Assembly: GCA_965199915.1 (NCBI GenBank)
Contig: OZ241348.1
Span: 1,426,001-1,490,000 of the forward strand
DNA length: 64,000 nucleotides
Reading direction: 5' to 3'
Origin: VXYL01 sp965199915
Lineage (GTDB): Bacteria > Pseudomonadota > Gammaproteobacteria > Pseudomonadales > Azotimanducaceae
Made by a program: the position numbers and the translations under genes. This document shows, piece after piece, positions 17,425-28,100 of this stretch (position 1 is the first letter of the stretch; each line of letters starts with the position of its first letter). The notes beneath the pieces were generated by a model. The model worked only from the letters and a program-made list of their open reading frames with translations. It did no database searches and had not been told where the DNA came from.

Positions 17425-18519
17425 GTGCGGATTCGCGGACCCGCGGTGACCGCGTTCGGGTGGGCGATACTCGGGACCGGCGCAGTCTCTTCCGACTTCG
17501 TGTCGGGGCTGCGCAATTCGGCGTTCGACGCACGCGCGGTGACGGTCGCCTCCCGGGCCAGGGCGAATGCCGAGCTCTTCGCCAAGAACTGCGGCGTTCC
17601 CCACGTCAGCGAGAGCTATGAAGCCGCCTGCGCCGCGCCCGACGTCGACGCCGTCTACGTCGCCACGCCTCCCTCGGCGCACGAAGCGCATGCCCTGGCG
17701 GCGATCTCAGCGGGCAAGCCAGTGCTGGTGGAAAAGCCGTTTGCCATGGATGTCGCGTCGGCGAAACGGATCGCCGGCGCGGCTCGGTCGGCGGGGGTAT
17801 TCTGCATGGAGGCGATGTGGACCCGATTCCTGCCGCTGACCCGCCACTTAAAGCGGATGGTGGACAGTGGCGCCATCGGCGAAATCCGCGCTTTCACGGG
17901 CAGCTTCTCCGCCGCTGTCCGCTTGGGCAGCCGGACAGGGATATTCGAGGCCGAATCAGGAGGCGGAGCGCTGATGTATCGTGGCGTCTACCCGCTCTCC
18001 TTGGCCTGCCTCGTCATGGGGCCGGTGAAAGAGGCCCACGCTGTCGCCCAATTCGGCGACACCGGCGTGGATGAGGATACGGTCGTTGCCAGCCGCCACC
18101 GGACCGGCGTTTCGACGATCCAGACCAGTCTCCGGACGAACGCGGCGAACGACTTCCGAATCATGGGAACGACCGGCGCGATTGACGTGGAGGCTCCGAT
18201 CTACAGACCCTTCCGGCTGCGCTGTGCGCCGGTGCGGCCCAGCGGGGTGCCGGGGGCCGGACGAAATCCGCAAGCACTTGCTTGGGAGAGCCGGTTCACG
18301 CAAGGGTTGATACGACGGGTCCGCGGACCGATCAACGCGATCCGCAAGCCGCGCGGGATGACAATCACCAAACGGTTCGCGGGCAACGGCTATCACTACG
18401 AGGCGGACGAGCTGATGCGCTCGGTGCGCGACGGCCGCACGGAGAGCGGCATCTTTCCCTTGGAGGAGAGCCTAGTCGTGATGGAAGCGCTGGACAAAGC
18501 CCGCGCCGCCTGGGCCTGA
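17425..18519 (+). CDS. Gfo/Idh/MocA-family oxidoreductase
   Basis: A 364-residue NAD(P)-dependent sugar or cyclitol dehydrogenase-like protein. The Rossmann motif is GWAILGTGAVSSDF; then come VDAVYVATPPSAHEAHA and the EKPFAMD motif whose lysine is catalytic in this family. GTG 17425 and GTG 17446 are both plausible starts; neither has a strong ribosome-binding site. A second member of the same superfamily follows 20 bases later. Inside the repeat-bounded island the pair looks like cargo, perhaps once part of a polysaccharide or cyclitol pathway. The substrate is unknown. The 219 bases between the left repeat copy and this gene hold only a short open frame without recognisable domains. Confidence 0.85.
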   Translation: MRIRGPAVTAFGWAILGTGAVSSDFVSGLRNSAFDARAVTVASRARANAELFAKNCGVPHVSESYEAACAAPDVDAVYVATPPSAHEAHALAAISAGKPVLVEKPFAMDVASAKRIAGAARSAGVFCMEAMWTRFLPLTRHLKRMVDSGAIGEIRAFTGSFSAAVRLGSRTGIFEAESGGGALMYRGVYPLSLACLVMGPVKEAHAVAQFGDTGVDEDTVVASRHRTGVSTIQTSLRTNAANDFRIMGTTGAIDVEAPIYRPFRLRCAPVRPSGVPGAGRNPQALAWESRFTQGLIRRVRGPINAIRKPRGMTITKRFAGNGYHYEADELMRSVRDGRTESGIFPLEESLVVMEALDKARAAWA

Positions 18520-18539
18520 AACCGGAACGCGATTCCCGC

Positions 18540-19871
18540 ATGAAGATCGGCATTATCGGCTGCGGGTACGCCTTCGACCTCTACATGGCGTCCTGGGCCG
18601 AAGGCAGGGGCTTGGAAATCGCGGGGGTTTCGGATATTGACCCGGCGCGGCTCGACGTCGTTTGCCGGCATTACGGTCTGCGCCGCTACGAGAACAACGC
18701 GGCGCTGCTGGCGGATGCGGGCGTCGCCACCGTCGTGAACCTCACTCCCCCGCCTTCCCACTACCGAGTGACGAAGTCGGCGCTGGAGGCCGGCAAGCAC
18801 GTCTATTCCGAAAAGCCTCTCACCACCGACCTGGAGCAGGCGCGCGAGCTGTTCGCCCTCGCCGAGGCCAACGGTCTGTATCTTTGCTGCGCACCGTCGA
18901 ACGTTCTCGGCGATTCGGCACAGACCATGTGGAAAGCGGTCGAGGACGGCGCCGTCGGCGATGTCCGCATCGTCTATGCGGAGCTCGACGACAATCCCCT
19001 CCGCCTGCAGCGGACCGAGACTGCGCGTTCGAAGACCGGCGCCCCGTTTCCCTGGGCCCACGAGCTCGAGATGGGCTGCACTTGGGAGCACGCCGGGTAT
19101 TACCTCTCCCTCATGTGCGCGATGTTCGGCCCGGTGAAGTCGGTCACCGCCTTTTCCAAACGCACGGTACCGGACAAGATGGATCCGCCGCTCGATCCGT
19201 CCGACACGCCGGACTTCTCGGTGGCCTGCCTCGACTTCCATTCCGGCATCGTCGGCCGGCTCACCTGCTCCATCGGCCCCCCCTGGGATCACCGCTTCCG
19301 GGTCATCGGAGACAAGGGAATGCTCGCCGCGGACACCTACCGCCACTATCGCTGCCCGGTACGCCTGGTGGGCTTCACTACATTGCCGATGAAAGGGTTC
19401 CAGATGGCGTCGGTGCGCGGCAATACCCTTCTTCAGCGGCTTTTCGGCGTCAATGGACGGCGGCTCGATCTGATTGGAACCGCCCCCCCCCTCCCAAAGT
19501 GGTGGAACATCCGCACATGGCGCGACAAGCTGGAGGAAGACGAGCAAGGATGGCAGGACAAAATGCTCGGCGTAGTTGAACTGGCCGACGCGGTCCGCAA
19601 CGGACGACGCCCCTACCCGCCGCACGATTTCACTTGCCACGTCACTGAATTGACCCTCGCGATCCAAGCCGCCGGCGTGTGCGGCAGAACCCATGTGCCG
19701 GAATCGCACTTCGTCCCTCTAACCTTGCCGGAGCGGACGCGCCGGAGTGCGCGGGACTACCGGGCCGCAGCGCGCCCACCGCTTCTGGAGCGTCTCCGCT
19801 GGTGCGCGACCGCGGTACGGCCCGCCATGCGAGGGCGCCGTTCGGGAACGAGCCGGACTTCAGCGCGGTGA
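18540..19871 (+). CDS. Gfo/Idh/MocA-family oxidoreductase (second copy)
   Basis: A 443-residue member of the same superfamily but a different subfamily. The Rossmann motif is IGIIGCGYAFDLY, followed by VVNLTPPPSHYRVTKSALEAGKHVYSEKP with the catalytic Lys in SEKPL. The substrate-side domain is longer than usual and carries WAHELEMGCTWEHAGYYL. The C-terminus is Arg-rich (RPAMRGRRSGTSRTSAR) and may be frayed, because the island context changes immediately downstream. Start is ATG 18540. It is probably co-transcribed with the gene before it. Confidence 0.83.
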   Translation: MKIGIIGCGYAFDLYMASWAEGRGLEIAGVSDIDPARLDVVCRHYGLRRYENNAALLADAGVATVVNLTPPPSHYRVTKSALEAGKHVYSEKPLTTDLEQARELFALAEANGLYLCCAPSNVLGDSAQTMWKAVEDGAVGDVRIVYAELDDNPLRLQRTETARSKTGAPFPWAHELEMGCTWEHAGYYLSLMCAMFGPVKSVTAFSKRTVPDKMDPPLDPSDTPDFSVACLDFHSGIVGRLTCSIGPPWDHRFRVIGDKGMLAADTYRHYRCPVRLVGFTTLPMKGFQMASVRGNTLLQRLFGVNGRRLDLIGTAPPLPKWWNIRTWRDKLEEDEQGWQDKMLGVVELADAVRNGRRPYPPHDFTCHVTELTLAIQAAGVCGRTHVPESHFVPLTLPERTRRSARDYRAAARPPLLERLRWCATAVRPAMRGRRSGTSRTSAR

Positions 19872-19934
19872 CCTGGATGCGCCGGTCTTCACGTTCAGCC
19901 AAACTATGACAGGGACACTACTAGGGCGCGTTGA

Positions 19935-19971
19935 CAATTAAGGTGTTTCGCATAAATAAACACTTCAATTG
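19935..19971. terminator. AT-rich inverted repeat at the transposase 3' end
   Basis: CAATTAAGGTGTTT and AAACACTTCAATTG pair with two mismatches around a nine-base loop. The structure overlaps the transposase stop at 19965-19967. It could be an intrinsic terminator or part of the element end. No long T-run follows on the minus strand. Confidence 0.45.
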
Positions 19972-21200
19972 AGCGTTTTCTTATTTGGCGAAACCATGTA
20001 GTTCCAATCGCCGTGAAACGCGGAGCGCCTGATGCGCACGCCGGCCAGTTCCTCGTCGCTCACCTTCACGCCGGTCGGGTACTCGTTCTCGTCCAGTTCC
20101 GCCCGGATCGACAGCCCACCGCGCGTCGTCGTGTTGGCGATCAGCTCCACCACCGCCTCGCGGCTGACCAGCGGGCGCCCGCGCCAGTTCTCCGTGATCC
20201 AGCAGAACATCCGGTGCTCGATCTTGTTCCACTTGCTGGTGCCCGGCGGGAAGTGGCACACCGACACCTCCAGCCCCGTCGCGTCTGCGACGCGCTGCAG
20301 CTCCACCTTCCACAGCCGGTTGCGCGGCCCGTTCGAGCCGCCCGCGTCCGCCGTCACCAGCAGGCGCTTCGCGTCCGGGTACGCGTGGCGTCCCATCCGC
20401 TCCCACCAGCGCCGCACCGACTCCGCCGCGAAGGACGCCGTGTCGTGGTCCACGCCCACGCTCACCCAGCCGTTGTTCGCCGCCAGGTCGTAGACTCCGT
20501 ACGGAATTGCCTTGCCCAGCTCCTTGTCCTTGAAGTCGTGGACCAGCACCTTCTCCGGCTCCCCCTTCGGATGCCATTCCCTGCCGCCGTTGCGGAAATT
20601 GCCCACCAGCTCCTTCTTCTTCGTGTCCACCGACACCACCGGCTCGCCGCGGCCCTGGAACGTCTTCGCCTTGCGGTTGACGTGCCGGAACTGCGCGTCG
20701 CGGTCCGGGTGCTGCCGGCCCTCCACCGTCTTGCGGTTCGACTGCAGGCTGTAGCCCAGGTCGTGCAGCAGGCGGTTCACCGTCCGCTCGCTCGCCGGGT
20801 GGCCCTCCTTCCCCAGCGCCTCCGACAGCCGCGCCGCGCTCAGCGTCGTCCACAGCAGCGGCCCCGTCGGATCCCCGCGCGTCGCCGGGTCGACCAGCCG
20901 CCGCAGCGCCTCCACCAGCCCCGCGTCCTTCTCCTCGACGCGCTTCCGGCCCGCGCCCGGCGCCCGCTGCCGCCCCGACGACGAAACGCCCCCCGGTCCC
21001 GCCGAATCGATCTCCCGCAGCCCCGCGTGGATCCGGCTCCGCGACATCCCCGTCGCCTCCGCCACCCCCGTGACGCCGCCCCGGCCCAGCGACCGCGCCT
21101 CCGCCGCCGCCCACAGCCGCTTCGCCCGCTCGTCCAGAACCCGTTCCAGAACCAGAAACTTCCCACGTATCGACTGCGTGACGGCGTCTTCCATGACCAT
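19965..21200 (-). CDS. ISAzo13-family transposase
   Basis: A full-length 411-residue DDE transposase. The N-terminal helix-turn-helix region (GGVTGVAEATGMSRSRIHAG) precedes a catalytic domain with SVDTKKKELVGNF (first Asp), LLVTADAGGSNG (second Asp) and FPPGTSKWNKIEHRMF (Glu/His region). The HDFKDKELGKAIPYGVYDL segment is characteristic of the ISAzo13 group. Start at ATG 21200 has a strong ribosome-binding site (AAGGAGG). The open frame appears intact. Terminal inverted repeats and a target duplication could not be identified with confidence, so the element ends are unresolved. Confidence 0.88.
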   Translation of the reverse strand: MVMEDAVTQSIRGKFLVLERVLDERAKRLWAAAEARSLGRGGVTGVAEATGMSRSRIHAGLREIDSAGPGGVSSSGRQRAPGAGRKRVEEKDAGLVEALRRLVDPATRGDPTGPLLWTTLSAARLSEALGKEGHPASERTVNRLLHDLGYSLQSNRKTVEGRQHPDRDAQFRHVNRKAKTFQGRGEPVVSVDTKKKELVGNFRNGGREWHPKGEPEKVLVHDFKDKELGKAIPYGVYDLAANNGWVSVGVDHDTASFAAESVRRWWERMGRHAYPDAKRLLVTADAGGSNGPRNRLWKVELQRVADATGLEVSVCHFPPGTSKWNKIEHRMFCWITENWRGRPLVSREAVVELIANTTTRGGLSIRAELDENEYPTGVKVSDEELAGVRIRRSAFHGDWNYMVSPNKKTLN

Positions 21201-21279
21201 CGAGCCTCCTTGCCGAAGACCTCTATCGTAGCATTTATAGGAGCGAGACGCCTAAGCCAGCGCAAGCCATACGGCGGCA

Positions 21280-21323
21280 CCGCCGTAGATCGTGCCCACC
21301 ATGAAAACGACCATTGCGATGGC
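21280..21323. repeat. 44-base copy of an ABC-permease internal segment
   Basis: This stretch (CCGCCGTAGATCGTGCCCACC...GCGATGGC) matches 15554-15597, inside the permease gene, with one mismatch and in the same orientation. It lies between the ISAzo13 transposase and the DUF499 gene and belongs to no gene there. Confidence 0.85.
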
Positions 21324-21368
21324 CAACGACTGCCGCAAAGACTTGACGCATTCGTTATTGCGTAGGCG

Positions 21369-21396
21369 CTGACCGGTCGCGGCCATCCGCTACAAT
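21369..21396 (+). promoter_or_regulatory. Putative promoter of the defence operon
   Basis: CTGACC (21369-21374) and TACAAT (21391-21396) are separated by 16 bases. The predicted transcript would start about 40 bases before the DUF499 GTG. The -10 box is strong and the -35 box moderate. Confidence 0.45.
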
Positions 21397-21442
21397 GCCG
21401 CTGTCGCGGCACGCTTCCCGCGCAAGGACCCGGACGCCCACC

Positions 21443-24400
21443 GTGCAAACCGTCAAGCAAGCATGCGTACCTCGCCCCGGCACCTTCGACCCCAGCCGCC
21501 GCGACACCGTTCTCCACCTCGGCGACTTGGTGGCGGAGCGCATCGACCCCGCCGCGTTCTTCGTCGAGAACTACATCACCGAAGGCATGCGCACCTTGCT
21601 CACCGGGCTTCCGGCGCTTGGAGGGCGCGTCCGCCCAAGGCGTCTTCAAACTGACGCAGGCGATGGGCGGCGGCAAGACGCACAACCTGCTGGCGCTCGG
21701 GCTCCTTGCCAAGCATCCCGAGTACCGCGCCGAGGTGATGGCGCGCTTCTACACGCCAAACGCCGCCATCGGGCCGGTGCGCGTGGTGGCGTTCTCCGGG
21801 CGCGAGAGCGACGCGCCGCTCGGCATCTGGGGCGCCATTGCGGAACAGCTTGGCAAGCGTGATCAGTTCGCCGATTACTACGCGCCGTTGGCGGCCCCCG
21901 GCCTCACCGCATGGGTGAATCTGCTCCAAGGCGAGCCACTCGTCATCATGCTGGACGAGCTGCCGCCGTACTTCGTGAACGCCGCGGCTAGAAGCATCGG
22001 CAATTCGGACCTGGCGGCCGTCACCACCACGGCGCTGGCCAACCTGCTCGAAGCGCTGGGGCGCGAGGAACTGGCCAACGTCTGCGTAGTCATCGCGGAT
22101 CTGGCCGCCAACTACCAGGCCGGCAGCGCCCAGATCAACGCGGCGTTGCAGGACTTGGAAGGAGAAACCGGGCGCGCCGCCATGAACTTGGAACCGGTGC
22201 GCATGAACACGGACGAGTTCTACCACATCCTGCGCAAGCGCTTGTTCGAGAAGCTGCCGAGCGAAGCGGAGGTGGCCGAAGTGGCCCAAGGCTACGCCAA
22301 GGCCGTGCGCGACGCCAAGCAGATGGACGTCACAAACGCCTCGCCGGAGCAGTTCGCGGCGGACGTGGCGCAGTCCTACCCCTTCCATCCGGCGCTGCGC
22401 GACTTGTACGCCCGCTTCCGCGAGAACCAGGGCTTCCAGCAGACCCGCGGCCTCATTCGCCTCATGCGCATCGTCGTCTCGCGCATCTGGAGTTCCGAGC
22501 GCGACCCACACCTGATCGCCGCCCACGATCTGGATTTGGCGAACCGCGAGACGCTCACCGAAATCAACCAGATCAACCCCACCCTGGAGAACGCCATCGC
22601 CCACGACATCGCCTCGAACGGCAAGGCGGTGGCGGAGACGGTGGACGCCAACCTCGGTGGCGGCGAAGACGCCCAAGACGTGATGCGCCTGCTCTTGATC
22701 GCTTCGCTCGCCAACGTGCCGAACGCCGTGAAGGGGCTGACGGTGCCGGAGATCGTCGCCAACCTGTGCGCGCCCGGACGCGACATCGCCCACTTGCAGA
22801 ACGACATCGTCGCCCGCCTCGCCACCGCCGCTTGGTACCTGCACTCCACCAACGACGGCCGCCTGCATCTGCGCAACGTGCAGAACCTGGTCGCCCGCGT
22901 CACCACCACCGCCGGCGCCTATCTGCGCGATCAGGCCACGAAGGAGTTGAAGGAGCGCTTGACGGCGATCTTCGAGCCGAGCGAGCGCGATTGCTACCAG
23001 CGCCTGCAACCGCTGCCGGCCATCGACGAAATCCACATCGACCCGGACCATGTGACGCTGGTGGTGGCCGAGCCGCACCCGGCAGGCCTGCATCCCGAAC
23101 TCGCCGCCTACTACGATCAGCTCACCTACCAGAACCGCGTCTGCTTCCTCACCGGCCAGCGCGCCTTCGACTCGCTGCTCGAACGCGCCCGTGAACTCAA
23201 GGCGATCAACCAGATCATCGCCGAGATGCATGAGGAAGGGGTTGCCGACGGCGACGTGCAAATGCAGCAGGCGCGGGATCAGCTCCTGCCGCGCTTCCTG
23301 ACGCAATTCCACAGCGCCATCCGCGAGACCTTCACCACCCTGCACTACCCAAGCCGCGACCGGCTGGCGAAGGTGGACCTTGCGATGGAGTTCCGCGAGA
23401 ACCGCTACAACGGCGAAGAACAGGTGCGCCAAGCGCTCTTGGACAAGATGAAGTTCAACAAGGACGTGGAGACCGACGGCTTCCGCCAGCGCATCGAAGC
23501 GCGCCTCTTCACCCAGCAATCCATGCTGTGGCAGGAGATCAAGCGCCGCGCCGCCACCGCGCCGGTGTGGCAGTGGCACCGCCCGGACGCGCTGGAGCGG
23601 ATGAAGGCGCAAATGCTGCACACCGACGCCTGGCGCGAGGAAGGCAGCTACGTGAACAAGGGCCCGTTCCCGAAGCCGGCCACCGCCGTTGCCGTGCGCG
23701 AACTCTCCCGAACCGACGACACCGGCGTGGCGAAGCTGCGCCTCTCGCCGGTGAATGGCGACACCCTCTACGCCGAAGTCGGCGCCGCGGCGACGCCGGC
23801 CTCAATGAAGCTGCAACGGCGGGACTTCGAGACCGCGGACCTGCGCGTCTCCTTCCTCGCCGTGGACTCCACCGGCGAACACGAGACCGGCGAGGCGGTA
23901 ACGTGGATGAACCGCATCACCTTGAAGTCCCGGGAGTATCTCGACGGCGAGCAGCGCATGGTGGAAATCCGCGCCGCGCCGGACGCGCCGATTCGCTACA
24001 CCACCGATGGTTCGGACCCGCTGGTGGCCGGCGGCGCCTACGATGCCCCGTTCGCCGTTCCAGCCGATGCCCGGCTGGTTCTCGCCGTGGCCGAGAAGGA
24101 CGGCATCGCCTCCGAGCAGCACCGGCGGGAGATCGCGAAAAAGCCGGTGGAGAAGCCGGTCGTCCGCGACCAGCCCGCGGTTTGGCAGCCGGCGAGCGGT
24201 TTCGAGTTCAACACCACGCGCACCGCCTACGGCTTCATCGCCGGCTTGAAGAAACACGCCGGCGCAGCGAGCGGCCTGCGTCTGGCCGTGCAAGCCGATG
24301 GCGAGCGCGGCGCGTGGGTGGAACTCAACCTCTCGGACGGCTTGCAACTTGACGGCGAGCGCGTCGAGCAAGCGGTGGAACATCTGCGGAGCCTGCTCGG

Positions 24401-24515
24401 CGACGGCGAAGTGCTCATCAATGCGAAGCGCATCCACTACGACAGCGGCCAGCACTTCCTCGACCACGTTGCCGATCTGCGGGCGCAGTACCGGCGCGAC
24501 GAGGTGGAACCATGA
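21443..24515 (+). pseudogene. DUF499 anti-phage ATPase, frameshifted
   Basis: A DUF499 (COG1483) P-loop protein typical of defence islands, about 1023 residues when restored. The N-terminus (PGTFDPSRRDTVLHLGDLV, then PAAFFVENYITEGMRTLLTG) is in one frame. Everything from FRRLEGASAQGVFKLTQ onwards is in the next frame. Removing one G from the GGG at 21605-21607 joins them exactly. Walker A is AMGGGKTH and Walker B region VIMLDELPPYF. The C-terminal half has a chitobiase/Ig-like segment (PIRYTTDGSDPLVAGGAY). The single-base shift may be a real mutation or an assembly error; the rest of the gene is undamaged. GTG 21443 is the best start. Its stop overlaps the DUF3780 start (ATGA). Confidence 0.85.
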
Positions 24516-25138
24516 AGCCAAGCGCCAAACCCAAGCCGCGCAGCTTCGGCTTCCTGCCCGAGGAGACCGAGCATCACTTCGTGGTGACCATCCCCCACGG
24601 CACCCGCCAGGACGTGACCATCGCGGAGCACCTGACCTTCGACGCTGAACGCGGCTACCCGCCGCCATCGCTGGGCACCGGCCTGCAGGACGCCAAGCTC
24701 CGCGTGGCGCTGCCGCGCCCCAAGTGGACGGCCATCGCCGACGACGCGCGCGTGGAGTTCAACCGCCGCTTGAAGAAGCAGCGCCTGCCCACCAGCCGCT
24801 GGAAGCGCGGCGACAACCCGGTGATGCGCCTGCTCGGCAAGGAACTCGCGCTGCTCGCCTGGGCCATCGAAGACGCCGACCCGGCCCTCATCCCCACCGC
24901 CATCAAGAACTGGCTGGGCCTCGCCCCGGAAGAACGCTGGTGGCTGTTCACCATGACCAACGCCGCCACCGGCCACGCCCTGCACGGCCGGAACACCGGC
25001 TGGCGCAAAGCCGTGCGCTTCGCGCTGACGGAGAACCCGGTGCTGGAGCGGGCGGAACGGGGTGGTGAGGTGTTCCGGCTGGTGGCGGGGGACGGGCGGG
25101 CGGACCATGGCACCCGTTCGCACAAGAACGGCGCTTGA
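24512..25138 (+). CDS. DUF3780 anti-phage-associated protein
   Basis: A 208-residue protein (FGFLPEETEHHFVVTIP, then RLPTSRWKRGDNPVMRLLGKEL and GLAPEERWWLFTMTNAATG). It matches the DUF3780 family, known from gene neighbourhoods with DUF499 and DUF1156. The ATG overlaps the DUF499 stop by four bases, so the two are translationally coupled. The function is unknown, with no catalytic motif; the C-terminus resembles an accessory or scaffold subunit. In intact loci the DUF1156 methylase normally follows; here an unrelated methyltransferase does. Confidence 0.82.
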   Translation: MKPSAKPKPRSFGFLPEETEHHFVVTIPHGTRQDVTIAEHLTFDAERGYPPPSLGTGLQDAKLRVALPRPKWTAIADDARVEFNRRLKKQRLPTSRWKRGDNPVMRLLGKELALLAWAIEDADPALIPTAIKNWLGLAPEERWWLFTMTNAATGHALHGRNTGWRKAVRFALTENPVLERAERGGEVFRLVAGDGRADHGTRSHKNGA

Positions 25139-25195
25139 CACTGTACAAATGACCTCGATCTGTTACTGTATATATAACCAAGTCACGGTGTCAAG
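25134..25195. promoter_or_regulatory. AT-rich operator/promoter region before methyltransferase 1
   Basis: This short low-G+C patch sits in an otherwise G+C-rich island. Its outer arms CTTGACAC (25134-25141) and GTGTCAAG (25188-25195) form a perfect 8-base inverted repeat. Inside is GTTACTGTATATATAAC, whose ends GTTA/TAAC also pair. The left arm contains a consensus -35 hexamer, TTGACA. It ends two bases before the methyltransferase ATG. Confidence 0.5.
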
Positions 25196-25197
25196 CC

Positions 25198-28100
25198 ATG
25201 CAACTCGCTGAGCGACCCATCGCAGAGGACTGGAAGGATGCGCTAGGGCTGACCGCTCGCCGCGCGCCTGAGGTCTACGCGGACGCCGGCGAGGTCGGGG
25301 ACGTGCCCCACGCTGGCCCCATCCGAACGGCGTTGCGCGACCTCGGCGCGGATTCGGTGTTCTGCATCGAGGACGTGCCCACGGCGGTGTTCTTCGCGAC
25401 GGAGGACGCCGATGCCTCGTACATCGCGGGGCTGCACTCGGCACTCTGGAACCAAGGCTTAGCGAGCGTTCTGGCGGTGGTCTGCGGAGACGCCATCCGC
25501 ATCTACTCGCTGGCAGCGCGACCGAAAGACCGCCGAAGCGACCGCTTGGACGACGACTGCCTCATTGAGGTGCTGGGGAAGGTCGAGGACGAGGCGCAGG
25601 TGCGCAGCCTGATCCGCAGCATGGAATCCGGCCGGTATTGGCAGGAACACGACGCCTCGTTCAACGCCAAGCAGCGCGTGGACAGGGTATTGCTCGACAA
25701 CCTCAAGCACTCCGATCAGCGGCTGCGATCCGTGGGACTACAGCCCGATGCCTCGCAGGCTCTGTTGATGCAGGCCATGTTCATCGCGTACTTGGAAGAC
25801 CGGGGCGTCATCGACGGCAGCTACATCCGAGAAGCCACGGGCGGCGAGTTGTCCACCTTCGCGGACATTCTGCAGGCGAGCCGAGTGGCCGCCTTCTATG
25901 CCCTGTTCCGCAATCTCACCCGCGACTTCAACGGCGACCTGTTTGTGAAGCCTTGCTCGTTCGGCGAATCCGGCCCGAGGCTAAGGCGCGAGCACCTGCC
26001 GATTTTGGCGGATTTCCGCAGCGGCATGGTGGAGATGGGGCAGCACGCGGACCAAAGGCGCCTGTTCTGGGCGTACAACTTCAAGTTCATCCCGGTCGAG
26101 CTGATCAGCGCCGTCTACGATCAGTTCCTCGGCACCGCGGATCGAGCACCCAAGGGCCAGTTCCATACCCCCAGGCACCTTGCCACCAGCGTGGTCTCGC
26201 AGCTTTGGGACGAGCCGAGGTTCCTCCCCAACCGCGTCAAAACGAACGGCACCTTCCTCGACCCAGCATGCGGCTCCGGCATCTTCCTCGTCTGCGTCTT
26301 CAAGCGGCTCTGCGAGCAATGGCGGCACAGCAAGGCCACGCAGAAGATTCAGTGGCGCAGACTGGAAGCGTTCATCAACCAGCTCACCGGCTTAGACATC
26401 GACGCCAACGCCGTGCGCGTGGCGATCTTCTCGCTCTACATCGCCCTCTTGGAAGAGGTCAATCCACCGGACATCCGCAAGCTGATGGCCGCCGGCAAAC
26501 TGCTGCCGGAACTCTGGGGAGTGCAGCTGCGCCAAGCGGACTTCTTCGACGAGGACGAAAGCGCCAAGGTCGACGTGGTGATCGGCAATCCGCCGTGGCG
26601 AAGCGGCGACCAGACGGCGGCCGAGTGGTGCGGCGAACGTGGCCTGCCCGCGCCGGACAAGCAGGCAGCTTGGGGATTCGCGTGGAAAGCGCTCCGTCAC
26701 CTCAAGCAAGACGGCAAGCTCGCCTTGCTGCTCCCCGCCATGCCCTTCCTGCACACCCACTCGAAGGGCGCGATGGCGGCGAGAGCCACGCTGCTGAAGA
26801 AGCTCCGCGTCAGCCGCATCGTCAACTACGCCGACCTGCGCCGCCAGCTATTCGCCAAAGCCGTGCAGCCCACGGCGCTGTTCATCGGCGGCCCGAACCG
26901 AGACGACGCGCAACACTGGTTCGAATACTGGGTGCCGAAGGCCGACGCCGGCTTCGGTGCAACCCAGCGCTTGACCATCAGCGATTTGGACAAGGATCGG
27001 ATGGACACGATCCAGCTCGACAAAGATCCGCTGCTGTTCAACAAGCGCTTGTGGATGAAGGGGCCGGAAGACAAGCTGTTCCGCTATCTCAAGCGGTTCG
27101 CGTCGCTGCGCGACACCGTGGCGCAGTTCAGGCACGCACGGCAAAGCGCCAGCGTGGCCCATCCTTGGACCATTGGCCAAGGGTTCAAGCCGGCGACCCG
27201 GCCAGTTTCGAGTGACGACTACCAAACCACGGCGAGCAAGGCCGTTGCCGACGCGCCGTTCCTGCCGTCCGCGGCCTTTCGAGTGCTGTCGCCGGACTTG
27301 CGAGCGTTGGCTGCGCCCCGCCCGGAGGTCGTTCACCGCCGCGGGTTCGAGCGTGGCTTCGCCGGGCCTCGTGTGCTGGTCACGCAAGGTGCCGGGGCCA
27401 ACCGATTGCGTGCCGCCTACGCCGAAGCACCCTTCACCTTCCAGCACGCCATCCAAGCAATCGTCGTCCCGGAGTCCGACAAGCGGCTGGCCAAGGCGCT
27501 GGCCGCGATGCTGAACAGCAAGCTGATGTACTGGTTCGCGTTCCACTCGTCTGCTTCGCTCGGCAGCGAGCGCCCAATCGTGCATCAGGATCAGCTTCTT
27601 GACTTGCCATTCCCCAAGCCGGCGGACATGGAGGAACGGCAACGAGCCGAGACCGCGGCGGATCAGCTCGCCGCATTGATGGACGAAGCAGAAGAACATC
27701 TCGGCGCAGCCATTCGCCCGCCAAACCTTCTGCCCGAGCTTCTCGACCGCATCGACGCCCTCGTTTACGACTACTTTGCCCTTTCCGACTTGGAAATCCT
27801 CTTGGTGGAGGACACGTTCGCCTACATTGCGCCGTCGGTACAGCCCAACCCGTCGTCCTCGCCTCCCATCTGGCAGCGAACCACGCCGAGCGATCTCAGC
27901 GCTTACGCCCCCGTTCTAATCTCCGTCTTGGAGGCTTGGATGGAACCGGGCCGGCGGGTCAGCGTCTCGCTCATCGCCCGCGACGACGACCTCGGCGTGG
28001 CCAAGCTGCATTTGTGCGCGGCTGAGGATTGGGCGGAGTATTCGGAGCAGCGCCTTGCGCTAGGCGAGGCGTTGGCGAGGGTGTCTCGAGCGATGGACTG

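Noticed and set aside
17234..17449. 71-codon frame between the left repeat and the first oxidoreductase
   Set aside because: It has no ribosome-binding site or recognisable domain and overlaps the oxidoreductase start.
20013..21365. Long plus-strand open frame opposite the transposase
   Set aside because: It is the antisense of the ISAzo13 transposase; its Arg/His/Pro-rich composition is that of a shadow frame in G+C-rich DNA.
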